From positions 248,001-312,000 of the forward strand of contig NZ_CALPCX010000002.1 in assembly GCF_943193125.1 (NCBI RefSeq): DNA of 64,000 bases, given 5' to 3'. Position 1 is the first letter of the stretch. The number at the start of each line of letters is the position of its first letter. The DNA is from Adlercreutzia agrestimuris. Its GTDB lineage: Bacteria; Actinomycetota; Coriobacteriia; Coriobacteriales; Eggerthellaceae. A model generated the notes under the pieces. That model had not been told where the DNA came from and ran no database searches. It was given only the letters and a program-made list of their open reading frames with translations. Below are positions 18,231 to 26,763 of this stretch, in pieces. A program made the position numbers and the translations under genes.

Positions 18231-19307
18231 ATGAAAAAGTTCAGCAGAGCTTGCGCGGCAATTTTGCTTGCGGTGGTTTTGGTAATGTGTGGCTGTGCGG
18301 CAAGCATAGATGGATCTGAAGAGGTAAAACCTGAAGAGACCAGCACGGATGCACGTGTTGCTGCAGATACTGATGCAACTGATAGTGATGAGGAAGCTAC
18401 CGTCGTTGATGAGAAAGCTGTTGCGGCAGAGGCGGATTCGTTGCGAATTGGTTCTATGAAAGGCCCAACTTCCATTGGTCTTGCTTCCATGATGCAAAAA
18501 GAGCAAGGGGATTTTACCGTTGTTGCGGCTGCTGACGAGCTCACGCCACTGCTGCTTCAAGACGAGCTTGATATTGCGCTTGTGCCAGCCAACGTGGCGG
18601 CGTTGCTCTACCAAAAAACCGAAGGGGCAATTCGCGTTATTGACGTGAACACGCTTGGGGTACTCTATGGCGTTTCGCTTGATGAGTCGGTTTCTTCGAT
18701 TGAAGATTTACGCGGACGAACTGTCTATATGACTGGCAAAGGTGCAGTTCCTGAGTATACGTTTGTTGCTTTGCTTGGGGCGGCAGGCATGAGCACTGAC
18801 GAGGTGACGGTAGAGTTTTGCTCTGAGCCTGCTGAAGTTGCTGCGCAAGTGTCACAAAATGCCACTGCGGTAGGCATCTTGCCTCAACCCTATGCTACTG
18901 CCATTTCAGTGCAAAACCCAGATGTGCATACAGTGCTTGATCTGAACAAAGCATGGGTTGAGCTCACTGACGGAGAGCTTGGCGATATTGTTACAGGTGT
19001 CACCGTAGCAAAAGCATCCACATTAGAAGAGCACCCAGATGCAATCGCGCTGTTTTTGGAGCGTCATGGCGAGTCTGCTGCGGCTGCAAATGCCGATCCG
19101 GCTGCCATTGCGCCCGTCGTTGCTGAGCTGGGAATTATCGACAACGAAGCCTTGGCGCAAAAGGCTATACCTCAGTGTAATGTGGTTTGTCTCGTGGGTG
19201 AACCGATGCGCGAAGCTTTGTCGGGTTACCTTGAGAATCTCTACGCGCAAAACCCTGAATCAATTGGTGCGCTGCCCGATGAAGATTTCTACTTTATAGC
19301 TCAGTAG
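18231..19307 (+). CDS. Substrate-binding lipoprotein of an ABC importer (NMT1/SsuA-like)
   Basis: 358 residues. Signal peptide II with lipobox ending MCGC (Cys about residue 22), then a 40-residue acidic D/E/T/A linker. The rest is a type-2 periplasmic-binding fold of the NMT1/THI5/SsuA kind: LRIGSMKGPTSIGLASMM, LDIALVPANVAALLYQ, LRGRTVYMTGKGAVPEYTF, VGILPQPYATA. That family delivers sulfonates, thiamine precursors, nitrate or related small molecules. The next gene is the matching permease-ATPase fusion. The ATG at 18231 has GAGGGAGAAG upstream. Ligand unknown. Confidence 0.88.
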   Translation: MKKFSRACAAILLAVVLVMCGCAASIDGSEEVKPEETSTDARVAADTDATDSDEEATVVDEKAVAAEADSLRIGSMKGPTSIGLASMMQKEQGDFTVVAAADELTPLLLQDELDIALVPANVAALLYQKTEGAIRVIDVNTLGVLYGVSLDESVSSIEDLRGRTVYMTGKGAVPEYTFVALLGAAGMSTDEVTVEFCSEPAEVAAQVSQNATAVGILPQPYATAISVQNPDVHTVLDLNKAWVELTDGELGDIVTGVTVAKASTLEEHPDAIALFLERHGESAAAANADPAAIAPVVAELGIIDNEALAQKAIPQCNVVCLVGEPMREALSGYLENLYAQNPESIGALPDEDFYFIAQ

Positions 19308-19337
19308 CTCAGAGCGCTCGATATACAATCAATCATT

Positions 19338-20753
19338 ATGAAGCATACGGCGAACAAAACCGATTTTAAAACGGAGAGCAATCCGAAGATCGGGCATGTG
19401 TTCGCCGTGTTATTTTGGATTGCAGTTTGGGCACTTGTAGCAGGGGGGATAGGCAATCCGCTTTTGCTTGCAAGCCCGCTTGAGACACTGCAAACACTAG
19501 CTCAGGCGCTTGTAGGTGATGGCTTCTGGAGATCCGTTGGGCAGACGACAATGCGCATTGTGCTCACGGGGCTTGCAAGTGCGCTTTTGGGGGCACTCCT
19601 TGGCGTTGCTGCGGCAAATTGGCGTTTTGTGCAGGTGTTGTTAGCACCTGTTTTGCAAGTCATGAAAAGTGCGCCTGTGGGATGCGTGGTTGTTATTGTG
19701 CTGGTAATGTCAGGGTCTGCGGGTGCGCTTGTTGCTATTGTGGCGTTTGTAACTCTGCCGCCCATGTATGTGGCGGTTCTTGAGGGGAGTAACGCGCGTG
19801 CAGGGCAATCGCGCACTTGCGAGCAGGTGCTATCTTGTGCTGGTGTGGGGCGCGTTCGCATTTTTTTGAGTTGCACCTGGCCAACAATGCTGCCCTTTTT
19901 GCTAGCTGCCACTAAAACGGCGGTGGGGCTTTCTTGGAAAGCAGGCATTACTGCTGAGCTTTTGTGCGTACCGCTTGGTTCGGTTGGAGCGGCTATTTAT
20001 GCGTCGAAGCTGACATTGGATATGCCTTCGCTGCTCATGTGGACTGTTGTGGTCATGACGCTTGGTTGGGTGTGCGAAAAGGTGCTCCTTGCGTTGCTGG
20101 GGCTCACGGCAAATAGCCCGCGGCTTGCGGTGAAGATGTCGTGTCGCAGGACACCTCCTCGTGTTTCGCCCGATGCGCTTGTTTTTGAAGATGTTGCGTT
20201 TGCTTACCGAGATGCGATGGTTTTGGAGGGAGTTTCGCTTGCGGTTCCTCCTGGTGAGCGCGTATGTCTTATGGCGCCTACGGGGGCGGGAAAGACGACG
20301 CTGATTTCGCTTGCTATGGGAGAGAATCGTTCGCAAAAAGGCACGGTGTGTACCCCTGCCTTATTGGGTGTTGTGGCGCAAACAGATGCTTTGGTGGAGG
20401 TGCTCACTCCGCTTGAAAACGTGCAGCTGGTGTGTGGATCGGAAGTATCAGTTGATCAGCTTGAGCAGGAGATGAGGGCTTTGCTTCCGGCAGGTACGCT
20501 TGATCGGGCTGTCAGTGAGCTTTCAGGTGGTACTCGCAGGCTTGTGCAGATTGCGCGCGCTCTTTATAGTCCTGGTCAGGCGCTTGTAATGGATGAGCCG
20601 CTGACTGGTTTGGATGTCAAGACAAACAAGAGTGCGTGCGCGTTTATTCTGTCGCATCAAAACGGCAGACCGCTCTTGCTGACGACTCATCATGCTGAGG
20701 ATGCGCAGCGCTTGGATGCGCGTGTAGTGACGTTGGAATCTAGGGATGAGTAA
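19338..20753 (+). CDS. ABC transporter permease-ATPase fusion
   Basis: 471 residues. Residues 1-265 are a SsuC/TauC-type permease with about six spans and the EAA-like loop (EQVLSCAGVGRVRIFLSCTWP). Residues about 275-471 are the ATPase: Walker A APTGAGKTT (about 312), signature LSGGTRR (about 394), Walker B ALVMDEP and H-loop LLTTHHAED. SsuB-type ATPases are normally separate polypeptides. The fusion forces a homodimeric transporter, each chain carrying both halves. It follows the binding lipoprotein by 30 bp, so both form one importer. Confidence 0.88.
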   Translation: MKHTANKTDFKTESNPKIGHVFAVLFWIAVWALVAGGIGNPLLLASPLETLQTLAQALVGDGFWRSVGQTTMRIVLTGLASALLGALLGVAAANWRFVQVLLAPVLQVMKSAPVGCVVVIVLVMSGSAGALVAIVAFVTLPPMYVAVLEGSNARAGQSRTCEQVLSCAGVGRVRIFLSCTWPTMLPFLLAATKTAVGLSWKAGITAELLCVPLGSVGAAIYASKLTLDMPSLLMWTVVVMTLGWVCEKVLLALLGLTANSPRLAVKMSCRRTPPRVSPDALVFEDVAFAYRDAMVLEGVSLAVPPGERVCLMAPTGAGKTTLISLAMGENRSQKGTVCTPALLGVVAQTDALVEVLTPLENVQLVCGSEVSVDQLEQEMRALLPAGTLDRAVSELSGGTRRLVQIARALYSPGQALVMDEPLTGLDVKTNKSACAFILSHQNGRPLLLTTHHAEDAQRLDARVVTLESRDE

Positions 20754-20832
20754 TGAGCGAGCGGCGCTATAGCGTGGCAAGTTCAAAAGTACGACGATAT
20801 TATTTCAGACACGAAATAAAAATCAGCGGTTT

Positions 20833-20961
20833 TTGACGAACTTTGGCAGGAAATGTGGCCGATTAGGCGGTTTTTGAAGGAGGCCCCACCTAATCGGCCA
20901 CATTTCCTGCCATTTTGAGGCCCAATCCACTTAATCGCGCACTTTTCCTGCCAAAGTTTGG
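20833..20961. repeat. Intergenic inverted-repeat cluster
   Basis: Perfect 23-bp arms at 20845-20867 and 20889-20911 (starting GGCAGGAAATGTGG) around a 21-base loop. A third, related arm at about 20943-20958 is complementary to the left flank (AACTTTGGCAGGAAA at 20839-20853), so two alternative hairpins are possible. It lies between the ABC importer and a convergent MerR gene. It could act as a bidirectional terminator or be a dispersed repeat family member. The rest of 20754-21009 shows nothing else. Confidence 0.8.
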
Positions 20962-21009
20962 TTATTTATTGCAAGTTTTATCACGAGGAGATCTGGACTC
21001 TGTTGTGGG

Positions 21010-21810
21010 TTAGTGAACGTTTGCCTTGATGATGGCGCAGAGCAGCTCGGTGGCTCCTTCGCCACAAGCTTTATCGTAGTAGGCAACAAAACGCGGGTCT
21101 TGCAGGTATCCTTCAGCGAGCGCTACATGCGCATCGGGCGTGTAGGCATTTTCGCCCCAATGCACGCGAATCCACTGTGCATGTTGCTCAGCCAGCAATC
21201 GAGCAAGCTCTGAATGCACGTTTTTCTCGTCCATTGCGAGTGTGAGGTTGTCTTTGATGCGCTGCTCGAGTTCCTCTTTGGCATCCCAGGCAGCTTTTGA
21301 CATGGTAAGTATGCGCTCGTTTGCAGCGTCTATGGCTTCGTCACCATAAAGCTGACGGCTTTCGCGACCGTATTCGTTCTCAAATTCTGCAACTGAGTGT
21401 TGTTTTAACTCCTCAAAACGCTCCTGATCATTCATGGCTTCAAACGCCTCCAATCCTGCCAATGCGCGTTGCACAACGGCAATCGTTTCTTCGAGATGTG
21501 ATCTTTGTTTGTGTAGATCATCCAAGTGGTTTGAAAGCATGCTCGTAAGCTCGAATTGAGGATCTTGCAGTGCGGCAGCAATCTGGCTGAGCGGAACTTG
21601 GCATGCGCGCAACAAGAGGATGTACTGCAGCACGCGAACATCGTCGGCGTCGTATGAGCGATACCCATTAAGTGCGCGCTGCGGTTTAAGAAGTCCAATT
21701 TCGTCATAATAGCGAAGTGTTCGTGCGCTAATACCGGCCATCGCTGACAGCTCCTTAATGCTGTAAGTTGCGTCAGTGTGGGGGTGATGCTTGTTTGAGT
21801 TGTCTTGCAC
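21010..21810 (-). CDS. MerR-family regulator with TipAS-type ligand domain
   Basis: 266 residues. Residues about 16-85 are the MerR winged helix (YSIKELSAMAGISARTLRYYD), followed by a dimerisation coiled coil. Residues 135-266 match TipAS, the globin-like pocket that in TipA binds thiopeptide antibiotics (RFEELKQHSVAEFENEYG and the WGENAYTPDAHVALAEGYL-type end). The start is a GTG with a weak AAGGCG site. No obvious resistance gene lies in the same operon. Role inferred: sensing of a hydrophobic compound. Confidence 0.88.
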   Translation of the reverse strand: MQDNSNKHHPHTDATYSIKELSAMAGISARTLRYYDEIGLLKPQRALNGYRSYDADDVRVLQYILLLRACQVPLSQIAAALQDPQFELTSMLSNHLDDLHKQRSHLEETIAVVQRALAGLEAFEAMNDQERFEELKQHSVAEFENEYGRESRQLYGDEAIDAANERILTMSKAAWDAKEELEQRIKDNLTLAMDEKNVHSELARLLAEQHAQWIRVHWGENAYTPDAHVALAEGYLQDPRFVAYYDKACGEGATELLCAIIKANVH

Positions 21811-21924
21811 AGTTATTTCGCCTTACTTTGTGCGTGCTTTCAAATTACATTGAAGAGTCTAAACCTTTACGCAGCGTGAAGGTCAAGCCCTTTATTGTTG
21901 GCAAACTGGGCGTTGATACGTGAT

Positions 21925-22701
21925 CTAGTTGCTGTCTTTGCACTGATTCCAGATGGTGTCTTTGCCGTCTTTGCATGAAGGGGCGTCTGGTGCATAAATC
22001 TCAAGGCAGACTTCCTTTTGATGGCAGGTTGGGCAGATGAGTGTTCTTGTGGATGGGGTGTGCTTGGAGAAGAACATCTTCGCAATTGAGGGGCGAAAAA
22101 TGGTGCCGTCTTCTGGGCAGACATAAGCAACATGCGAGAAGTAGTAAACGCTGATCCCGATACCCAGAATAATGGCGAAAAGCAAACCGAGTACAAACGG
22201 CCACCAGATGCCAGAGATGATTGCGTAGATGAGAGCCCCGATCCACGCGGCGTCCATTACAAGACCGATGCCGATCATTGCGAAATGCATGCGACGAAGC
22301 TTTTTTCTGTTACCCATAATGGTGGCTATGGCTCCAAGAGAATCCGTATTGATGGAGTTCATATGCTTTAGTTGCTCTCGTAGCTCTTTGATGCGCTCAA
22401 TTTTGTCGGCGTCTTCTTTAATGCGCGATTTGAGTTCTGATTCTTGTTGATCCATGAGTAATGCCAGAATTGGCGAGAACCCATTGGCGGATAGACAAAC
22501 GTGAATATCTTTGAGCGAAAAGCCAAGGTCTTTAAGGAGCAAGATTGCTCGAAGTGTTGTGAGGTCCGTCTCAGAGTAGAGGCGCCGCCCTCCATCAGTT
22601 AAATCGCTTGGCTTCAAGAGACCCTTTTCGTCATAATACTGAACTGTGCGTACTGTTACGCCCGTAAGCTTTGCAAGCTCACCCGTTGAGTATTGAGCCA
22701 T
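21925..22701 (-). CDS. Membrane-anchored MerR regulator with zinc-ribbon-like tail
   Basis: 258 residues. MerR HTH in residues 1-75 (YSTGELAKLTGVTVRTVQYYD), coiled coil about 75-115, two membrane spans about 140-190 (MIGIGLVMDAAWIGALIYAI; PFVLGLLFAIILGIGISVYY). The cytosolic tail has CPEDG and CPTCHQ, resembling a split zinc ribbon, plus further cysteines. MerR proteins are normally soluble, so the membrane and Cys-rich parts are unusual. A very good ribosome site (AAAGGAGGTGC) precedes the ATG at 22701. No target gene is adjacent on the same strand. Ligand unknown. Confidence 0.82.
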   Translation of the reverse strand: MAQYSTGELAKLTGVTVRTVQYYDEKGLLKPSDLTDGGRRLYSETDLTTLRAILLLKDLGFSLKDIHVCLSANGFSPILALLMDQQESELKSRIKEDADKIERIKELREQLKHMNSINTDSLGAIATIMGNRKKLRRMHFAMIGIGLVMDAAWIGALIYAIISGIWWPFVLGLLFAIILGIGISVYYFSHVAYVCPEDGTIFRPSIAKMFFSKHTPSTRTLICPTCHQKEVCLEIYAPDAPSCKDGKDTIWNQCKDSN

Positions 22702-22865
22702 AGTTGCACCTCCTTTCTGGGTTCATTTAACTATGTGACGTCGCGTTATGAGCAAGACATTACGCAAAGTTATTTTATCTTGCGCTGAAATTTTACGCAG
22801 CACAGCATGAGCGATTGTAGCGCGCTTGCGAAATTGGCGCACGATGGCGAGAGCCAAGAGCTGAT

Positions 22866-22933
22866 GTGCTTTAGGTTGGAGAGGTGCGCGGCTGGATGCG
22901 TGCTTTAGGTTGGAGAGGTGCGCGGCTGGATGT
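22866..22933. repeat. 34-bp direct tandem duplication
   Basis: Two adjacent 34-bp units (22866-22899 and 22900-22933) starting GTGCTTTAGGTTGGAGAGGT that differ only at the last base. They lie between the MerR gene and the terminator of the flavoprotein gene. The remaining part of 22702-23017 shows no gene. Confidence 0.9.
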
Positions 22934-22972
22934 AAAGAAACAGCCGCCGCACCGAAGTGCAGCGACTGTTTC
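22931..22972 (-). terminator. Terminator of the large flavin reductase gene
   Basis: Read on the minus strand, a 16-bp stem with two G-U pairs (GAAACAGTCGCTGCAC / GTGCGGCGGCTGTTTC) with TTCG loop, then TTTACA. It lies 45 bp after the stop at 23018. The T-run is short. Confidence 0.75.
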
Positions 22973-23017
22973 AAAAGGAGAGAATAGTATTGAGAGGTGT
23001 TAAGTTAGTGTGACAGG

Positions 23018-24976
23018 TTATTTTGCCTGTGCGAGAGCCTGCTCAACAGCATCCTTGATTGCATTACTGGTTACCGTAGCACCAGCAACTACATCAACGT
23101 CGGTTGACTGAGCCTCGATGATCGCGCTCGGGAGTGCGTCGATTGCGCGGCTGCCAACACCAGCGGTTTCTTGCTGCTGTACAACTTCGATGTCAGCAAT
23201 CTTGTCGCCGTCCATCTTGACCTTGAGAGCCAAGGCGTTGCCCATGCACAAGGTTGAGATGCCGAGGTACTCACCTTCGCCAACCGGGGTGGTTGAAGGA
23301 TCAGGATCAACGTCGCCGCTGCCTGAGGTGTACTTAACGTCAGACTCGATGCCCATAGGCAGCGGAGGCAGAGCCTCTTTCTCAGCTGCAGCGTTGATGC
23401 CAGCCAGACGACCGAAGATCAAGCACTCAGCCATGTTACCGCCACCGTTGTATTGGTAAGGGGTCATGCCACCCAGCTCACCAGCGCTGTAGAGATGACC
23501 AATCGGCTCACCGTCGGTGCCAATAACCTCAGCTGCAGCGTTGCGGCGAGGACCACCCTGGGTGTTCAAGAAGGCCTGGATCATTTCGATTGCATAGTAA
23601 GGACCTTCTGCTGAGAATGCCTTCATGGTAGCTGCGTCACGATAGAATGCCGGATCGTAGCCTTCTTCAGCCATGCGGTTGAAGTCGGTGATGGTCTGCT
23701 GCAGTTTGCCTTCGTCAATGCCAAGAGCAACTTCAAGCTCAGCCAAGGTGTTAGCTGAAACGATCTGATCCTGGAAATCTTCCGGAATACCATGATACTC
23801 GTTCAGGATAAGATCGCTTTGAGCCTGGTCGAACACCATGTAGGTATTGCGCGGACGCTTCGGGCTAATCCAGTCACCATTGCTCGGTACGTGACCATGG
23901 CGGTTGTAAACATCCTCGCGGAGGTAACGCTCGCCGTTGTTGCCTACTACAACGATGCTGCCAGAGAGGTTGCGAAGGTCGTTGAAGGTCTTTGCATGCT
24001 CGCCCTCTTCAACGTTGAATGAAATTCCACCGAGTGCGAAGCAGTTGCCCTCAAATGCCTCCATGTGCCACATGTCAGCACCAACGCCCATGCCCATCTT
24101 GATACCGTCACCAGTGTTGAAGGTGGTGCCAGCAGGAGCGCTCTTGGTAAGACCCAGGTAGTCTTCAACCATCTGCTTGTTGTTCTCAAAACCACCGCAG
24201 GCCAGAACAACACCATTGTGTGCGCGAACGTTAACGTTCTTGCCGTCGCGCTCGATAACAGCACCGATAACAGCCTTGCTGATCGGATCCTGATGCAAGC
24301 TGATGCCAGGAGCGTTGTACCACACGTCAATGTTGTCAGACATGCTGAGAACTTTGTTGCGGTAAACCTTCCACAGCTGTGAGTTGCAAACGTTGTCGCT
24401 TACGGTCAGAACATGGAGGTCGTCGCCGCCCTCAAGTTCCGGATACTCAGGTGCAAACATGCCAATGAGGGGCTGTGCAGATGAGTCGTATTTCCAGTCA
24501 AGGAAGTTCTCCTCGGGTACGCCGAAGAAGTCGCGAAGCAAGTCGCGCGTCTGGGTCAAGCCTTCTGCGTATACGTCGTAGAGCTCTTCATCAACGGCGA
24601 AGTCGCCAGCCATTGCTTTATTGTATGCAAGCATAGAGTCTTTGTTGTCAGACCACAGGATGATCTGGCCGCAGAAGCGAGAGTTGCCACCCTCCATGCC
24701 GTTCGGGGCTTTGTCAACGAGCAGAACTTTTGCGCCTGCGTCTGCTGCATAGCAAGCTGAAACAGCACCAGCAGCACCAAAGCCAATTACGATTACGTCA
24801 TATTCGCCATCCCAAGCGATAGTGTCGGCAAACGTGAAGCCTTCGGTGTTGCTACCAGTGTCTGCCAGACCTGCGCCATTTTGCTGGGGTGCGCAACCTG
24901 CTAAAGCACCAAGGCCTGCCAAAGCTGCAACACCTGCAGTACCAGTTAAGAACTGGCGGCGAGAAACTTTACTCAT
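23018..24976 (-). CDS. Tat-exported FAD/FMN fumarate-reductase-family reductase
   Basis: 652 residues. Twin-arginine signal (SRRQFLTGTAGVAALAG) ending in a lipobox-like LAGC. The FAD Rossmann motif is VIVIGFGAAGAVSACYAADAG, followed by the flavocytochrome c / fumarate reductase / 3-ketosteroid dehydrogenase fold (GGNSRFCGQ; LACGGFENNKQM; SAGELGGMTPYQYNGGGNMAECLIFGR). The last 95 residues are an FMN-binding domain with the covalent-attachment motif AGATVTS. In Eggerthellaceae such enzymes reduce external electron acceptors (fumarate-like acids, urocanate, drugs, steroids). The acceptor is not deducible here. The ATG at 24976 follows AAAAGGAG; a GTG two codons earlier is less well placed. Divergent from a LuxR regulator. 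Confidence 0.92.
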   Translation of the reverse strand: MSKVSRRQFLTGTAGVAALAGLGALAGCAPQQNGAGLADTGSNTEGFTFADTIAWDGEYDVIVIGFGAAGAVSACYAADAGAKVLLVDKAPNGMEGGNSRFCGQIILWSDNKDSMLAYNKAMAGDFAVDEELYDVYAEGLTQTRDLLRDFFGVPEENFLDWKYDSSAQPLIGMFAPEYPELEGGDDLHVLTVSDNVCNSQLWKVYRNKVLSMSDNIDVWYNAPGISLHQDPISKAVIGAVIERDGKNVNVRAHNGVVLACGGFENNKQMVEDYLGLTKSAPAGTTFNTGDGIKMGMGVGADMWHMEAFEGNCFALGGISFNVEEGEHAKTFNDLRNLSGSIVVVGNNGERYLREDVYNRHGHVPSNGDWISPKRPRNTYMVFDQAQSDLILNEYHGIPEDFQDQIVSANTLAELEVALGIDEGKLQQTITDFNRMAEEGYDPAFYRDAATMKAFSAEGPYYAIEMIQAFLNTQGGPRRNAAAEVIGTDGEPIGHLYSAGELGGMTPYQYNGGGNMAECLIFGRLAGINAAAEKEALPPLPMGIESDVKYTSGSGDVDPDPSTTPVGEGEYLGISTLCMGNALALKVKMDGDKIADIEVVQQQETAGVGSRAIDALPSAIIEAQSTDVDVVAGATVTSNAIKDAVEQALAQAK

Positions 24977-25070
24977 TTCCACTCCTTTTCTTTGAGGAAC
25001 AAATTGAAGGACACATTCATTCGTCTAAGGTTCCCTCCTTCAATGGCACACATCCTATCAAGGTCGAAAC

Positions 25071-25144
25071 GGTTAGTGTGAGAGGTAACATGGGGGTAAC
25101 AAGGTGTGGAATTTAATAAACTAGTCACTAACCCAGCACTAACC
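25071..25144. promoter_or_regulatory. Repeated CACTAACC boxes in flavoprotein/LuxR divergent region
   Basis: CACTAACC occurs at 25126-25133 and 25137-25144 (11-bp period, about one helical turn) and in inverse orientation at 25071-25078. This is in the 246-bp region between the flavin reductase and its divergent LuxR gene. The spacing suggests binding sites for the LuxR protein. Confidence 0.45.
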
Positions 25145-25222
25145 TAGGGGAGCTAAGAAAATATTTACTATCCTTATTTTGGTTTTTATGGTTTCATTAG
25201 TGACACAAAAGAGGGGGAGTGA

Positions 25223-25321
25223 ATGAGCTATCCCGGCAATCTTGCAGACACTAAAAGTACGGTTTGTTCAGCAATTTACCGCGAAAGGCTCAGTGAGTCT
25301 CCTGGTGGGATTGGCTTGTAA
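25223..25321 (+). other. Short leader ORF with the best ribosome site before the LuxR gene
   Basis: GAGGGGGAGTGA precedes an ATG at 25223 that opens a 32-codon frame ending at 25321. It overlaps the start of the LuxR gene in another frame. The LuxR frame itself has only TTG 25242 or a later GTG (25291) as starts. The short frame may be a coupled leader peptide, or the real LuxR start disrupted by a 1-base frameshift. Confidence 0.35.
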
Positions 25322-26660
25322 CCTGGCCTTTATTGGGCAAGTGTATTTTTGGCCAGCGCTCTGGCATACATCGGTATTTGTTGTTTCTTATACTGATGCA
25401 AGTTATGTGGGGCAATTAATTTGCAGTCTTGCATTAATTGTATATTTCAAAAAGACAAATAGATTAGTGCTTGACTCTAAAGTGCTGTGGGTTAGCGCAA
25501 TACTCGTGCAATGTACCCTCGTTTTATACTATGTTCTCTTTGAATTAGGCATTGAAATAGTTGACCCGCTTCACTGGTTTTTTGGTTTTCTCTTTGGAGT
25601 GTATTTGCCTGTTGCACTGGTCTCGTGGGTACGACTCTTTTTGGGATCAAAGCCAACGCGTGTTATGTGGAACATTATGTTCTCAGCTATTTTTGCCTCG
25701 TTTGTGATCTGGCTATTTTCGGGGCTTGCAGGTTTAAAGATCTGTGTTTGCATGGGTATTTTGGTAATCACAGCCACAGCAATTCTGTCGTATAAACTCA
25801 AAGAGATTCAGCTTGAATCACCGGCTGAGTCAACTTCGCAAACGAAATTTGAATACTCATATTCTGTGGTCGCAACATTTTTGTTCAGTTTGGCATTTGT
25901 CATAGCTGTTTCGTTTGCAGGACTCGGTGGAGAAAGCGCTGCCTTTACAACGGGGGCTTTCTTTGCGCCAATGCTTTTTGTTTGCGTGCTGTTGTTGTTC
26001 GTTGATCCGGTTGGGCTTCCGTTAACCAGTGTGGCAGTACCTGCTATTGTGACGGCCACAATAGCGGCATCAACGTTGCATTTTGACCCTGCGCTTTCAT
26101 TTGATATTGCAGCACTTGGCATGTTTTTGTTCCTAACCTTTGCCGTGGTGCTTTTGTGCTCAAGTGGCATAGGGAATCGTCGCAAACGTATTCGCGAATT
26201 CTTGCTTCTCATGGCTGCATTTGGAAGCGGGTGCGTGATTGGTCGAATTGTTATGGCTATTTGCACTTTAGGAGCAGGAAGTTATTCGTCAGACATTCTC
26301 ATTTTGCTTTCAGTGATTGCTTCATTTGCGGCTATGATTATCTTGATTCGCAAGGGAGTCACGCGGCAAAGAGCTCAGCAATTATTTGCGCTTGAAGACG
26401 AAGAAACTGCCGCTCACGATAAGGCTGTTTCGTATCAGGCAAAGCTTGACGAAGTAGTTGCTGACCACAATATTGGCGAGCGCGAAAAAGAGGTGCTGAT
26501 GTTGCTGCTTGAGGGTAACTCAGCAAGCATGATCGCTCGAAAGCTCGTTATAGCAAATGGCACGGCGAAGTCACATATTCGTCATGTGTACAAGAAACTT
26601 GGCGTGCACAATAGAAGTGAGCTATTTGATATTTTTTCATTAGATGCGCCTCATGAATAG
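25242..26660 (+). CDS. LuxR-type regulator with multi-span membrane sensor domain
   Basis: 472 residues from TTG 25242. Residues 1-375 contain about twelve hydrophobic spans with no similarity to a transporter that I recognise. The C-terminal 65 residues are a LuxR HTH: IGEREKEVLMLLLEGNSASMI, then GTAKSHIRHVYKKLGVHNRSEL. This architecture is abundant in Eggerthellaceae beside flavin reductase genes and probably senses the substrate at the membrane. The start is uncertain: TTG 25242 lacks a close ribosome site, and GTG 25291 has GAAAGG but would truncate the N-terminus before the first span. It is divergent from the 652-residue reductase. Confidence 0.88.
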   Translation: MQTLKVRFVQQFTAKGSVSLLVGLACNLAFIGQVYFWPALWHTSVFVVSYTDASYVGQLICSLALIVYFKKTNRLVLDSKVLWVSAILVQCTLVLYYVLFELGIEIVDPLHWFFGFLFGVYLPVALVSWVRLFLGSKPTRVMWNIMFSAIFASFVIWLFSGLAGLKICVCMGILVITATAILSYKLKEIQLESPAESTSQTKFEYSYSVVATFLFSLAFVIAVSFAGLGGESAAFTTGAFFAPMLFVCVLLLFVDPVGLPLTSVAVPAIVTATIAASTLHFDPALSFDIAALGMFLFLTFAVVLLCSSGIGNRRKRIREFLLLMAAFGSGCVIGRIVMAICTLGAGSYSSDILILLSVIASFAAMIILIRKGVTRQRAQQLFALEDEETAAHDKAVSYQAKLDEVVADHNIGEREKEVLMLLLEGNSASMIARKLVIANGTAKSHIRHVYKKLGVHNRSELFDIFSLDAPHE

Positions 26661-26763
26661 CGCGAGGGTAACAGGACACGCTTTTTGCTCTATAACCCTC
26701 TAGCGCTGGGGTAGTCTTTGCAGCAATGCCTTGAGAGAGACCGCGTGAGTTAGAATTTGCTAG
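26661..26763. other. Intergenic, weak dyad only
   Basis: GAGGGT... ACCCTC (about 26664-26703) could close the convergent LuxR and XRE transcripts; no gene seen. Confidence 0.35.
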
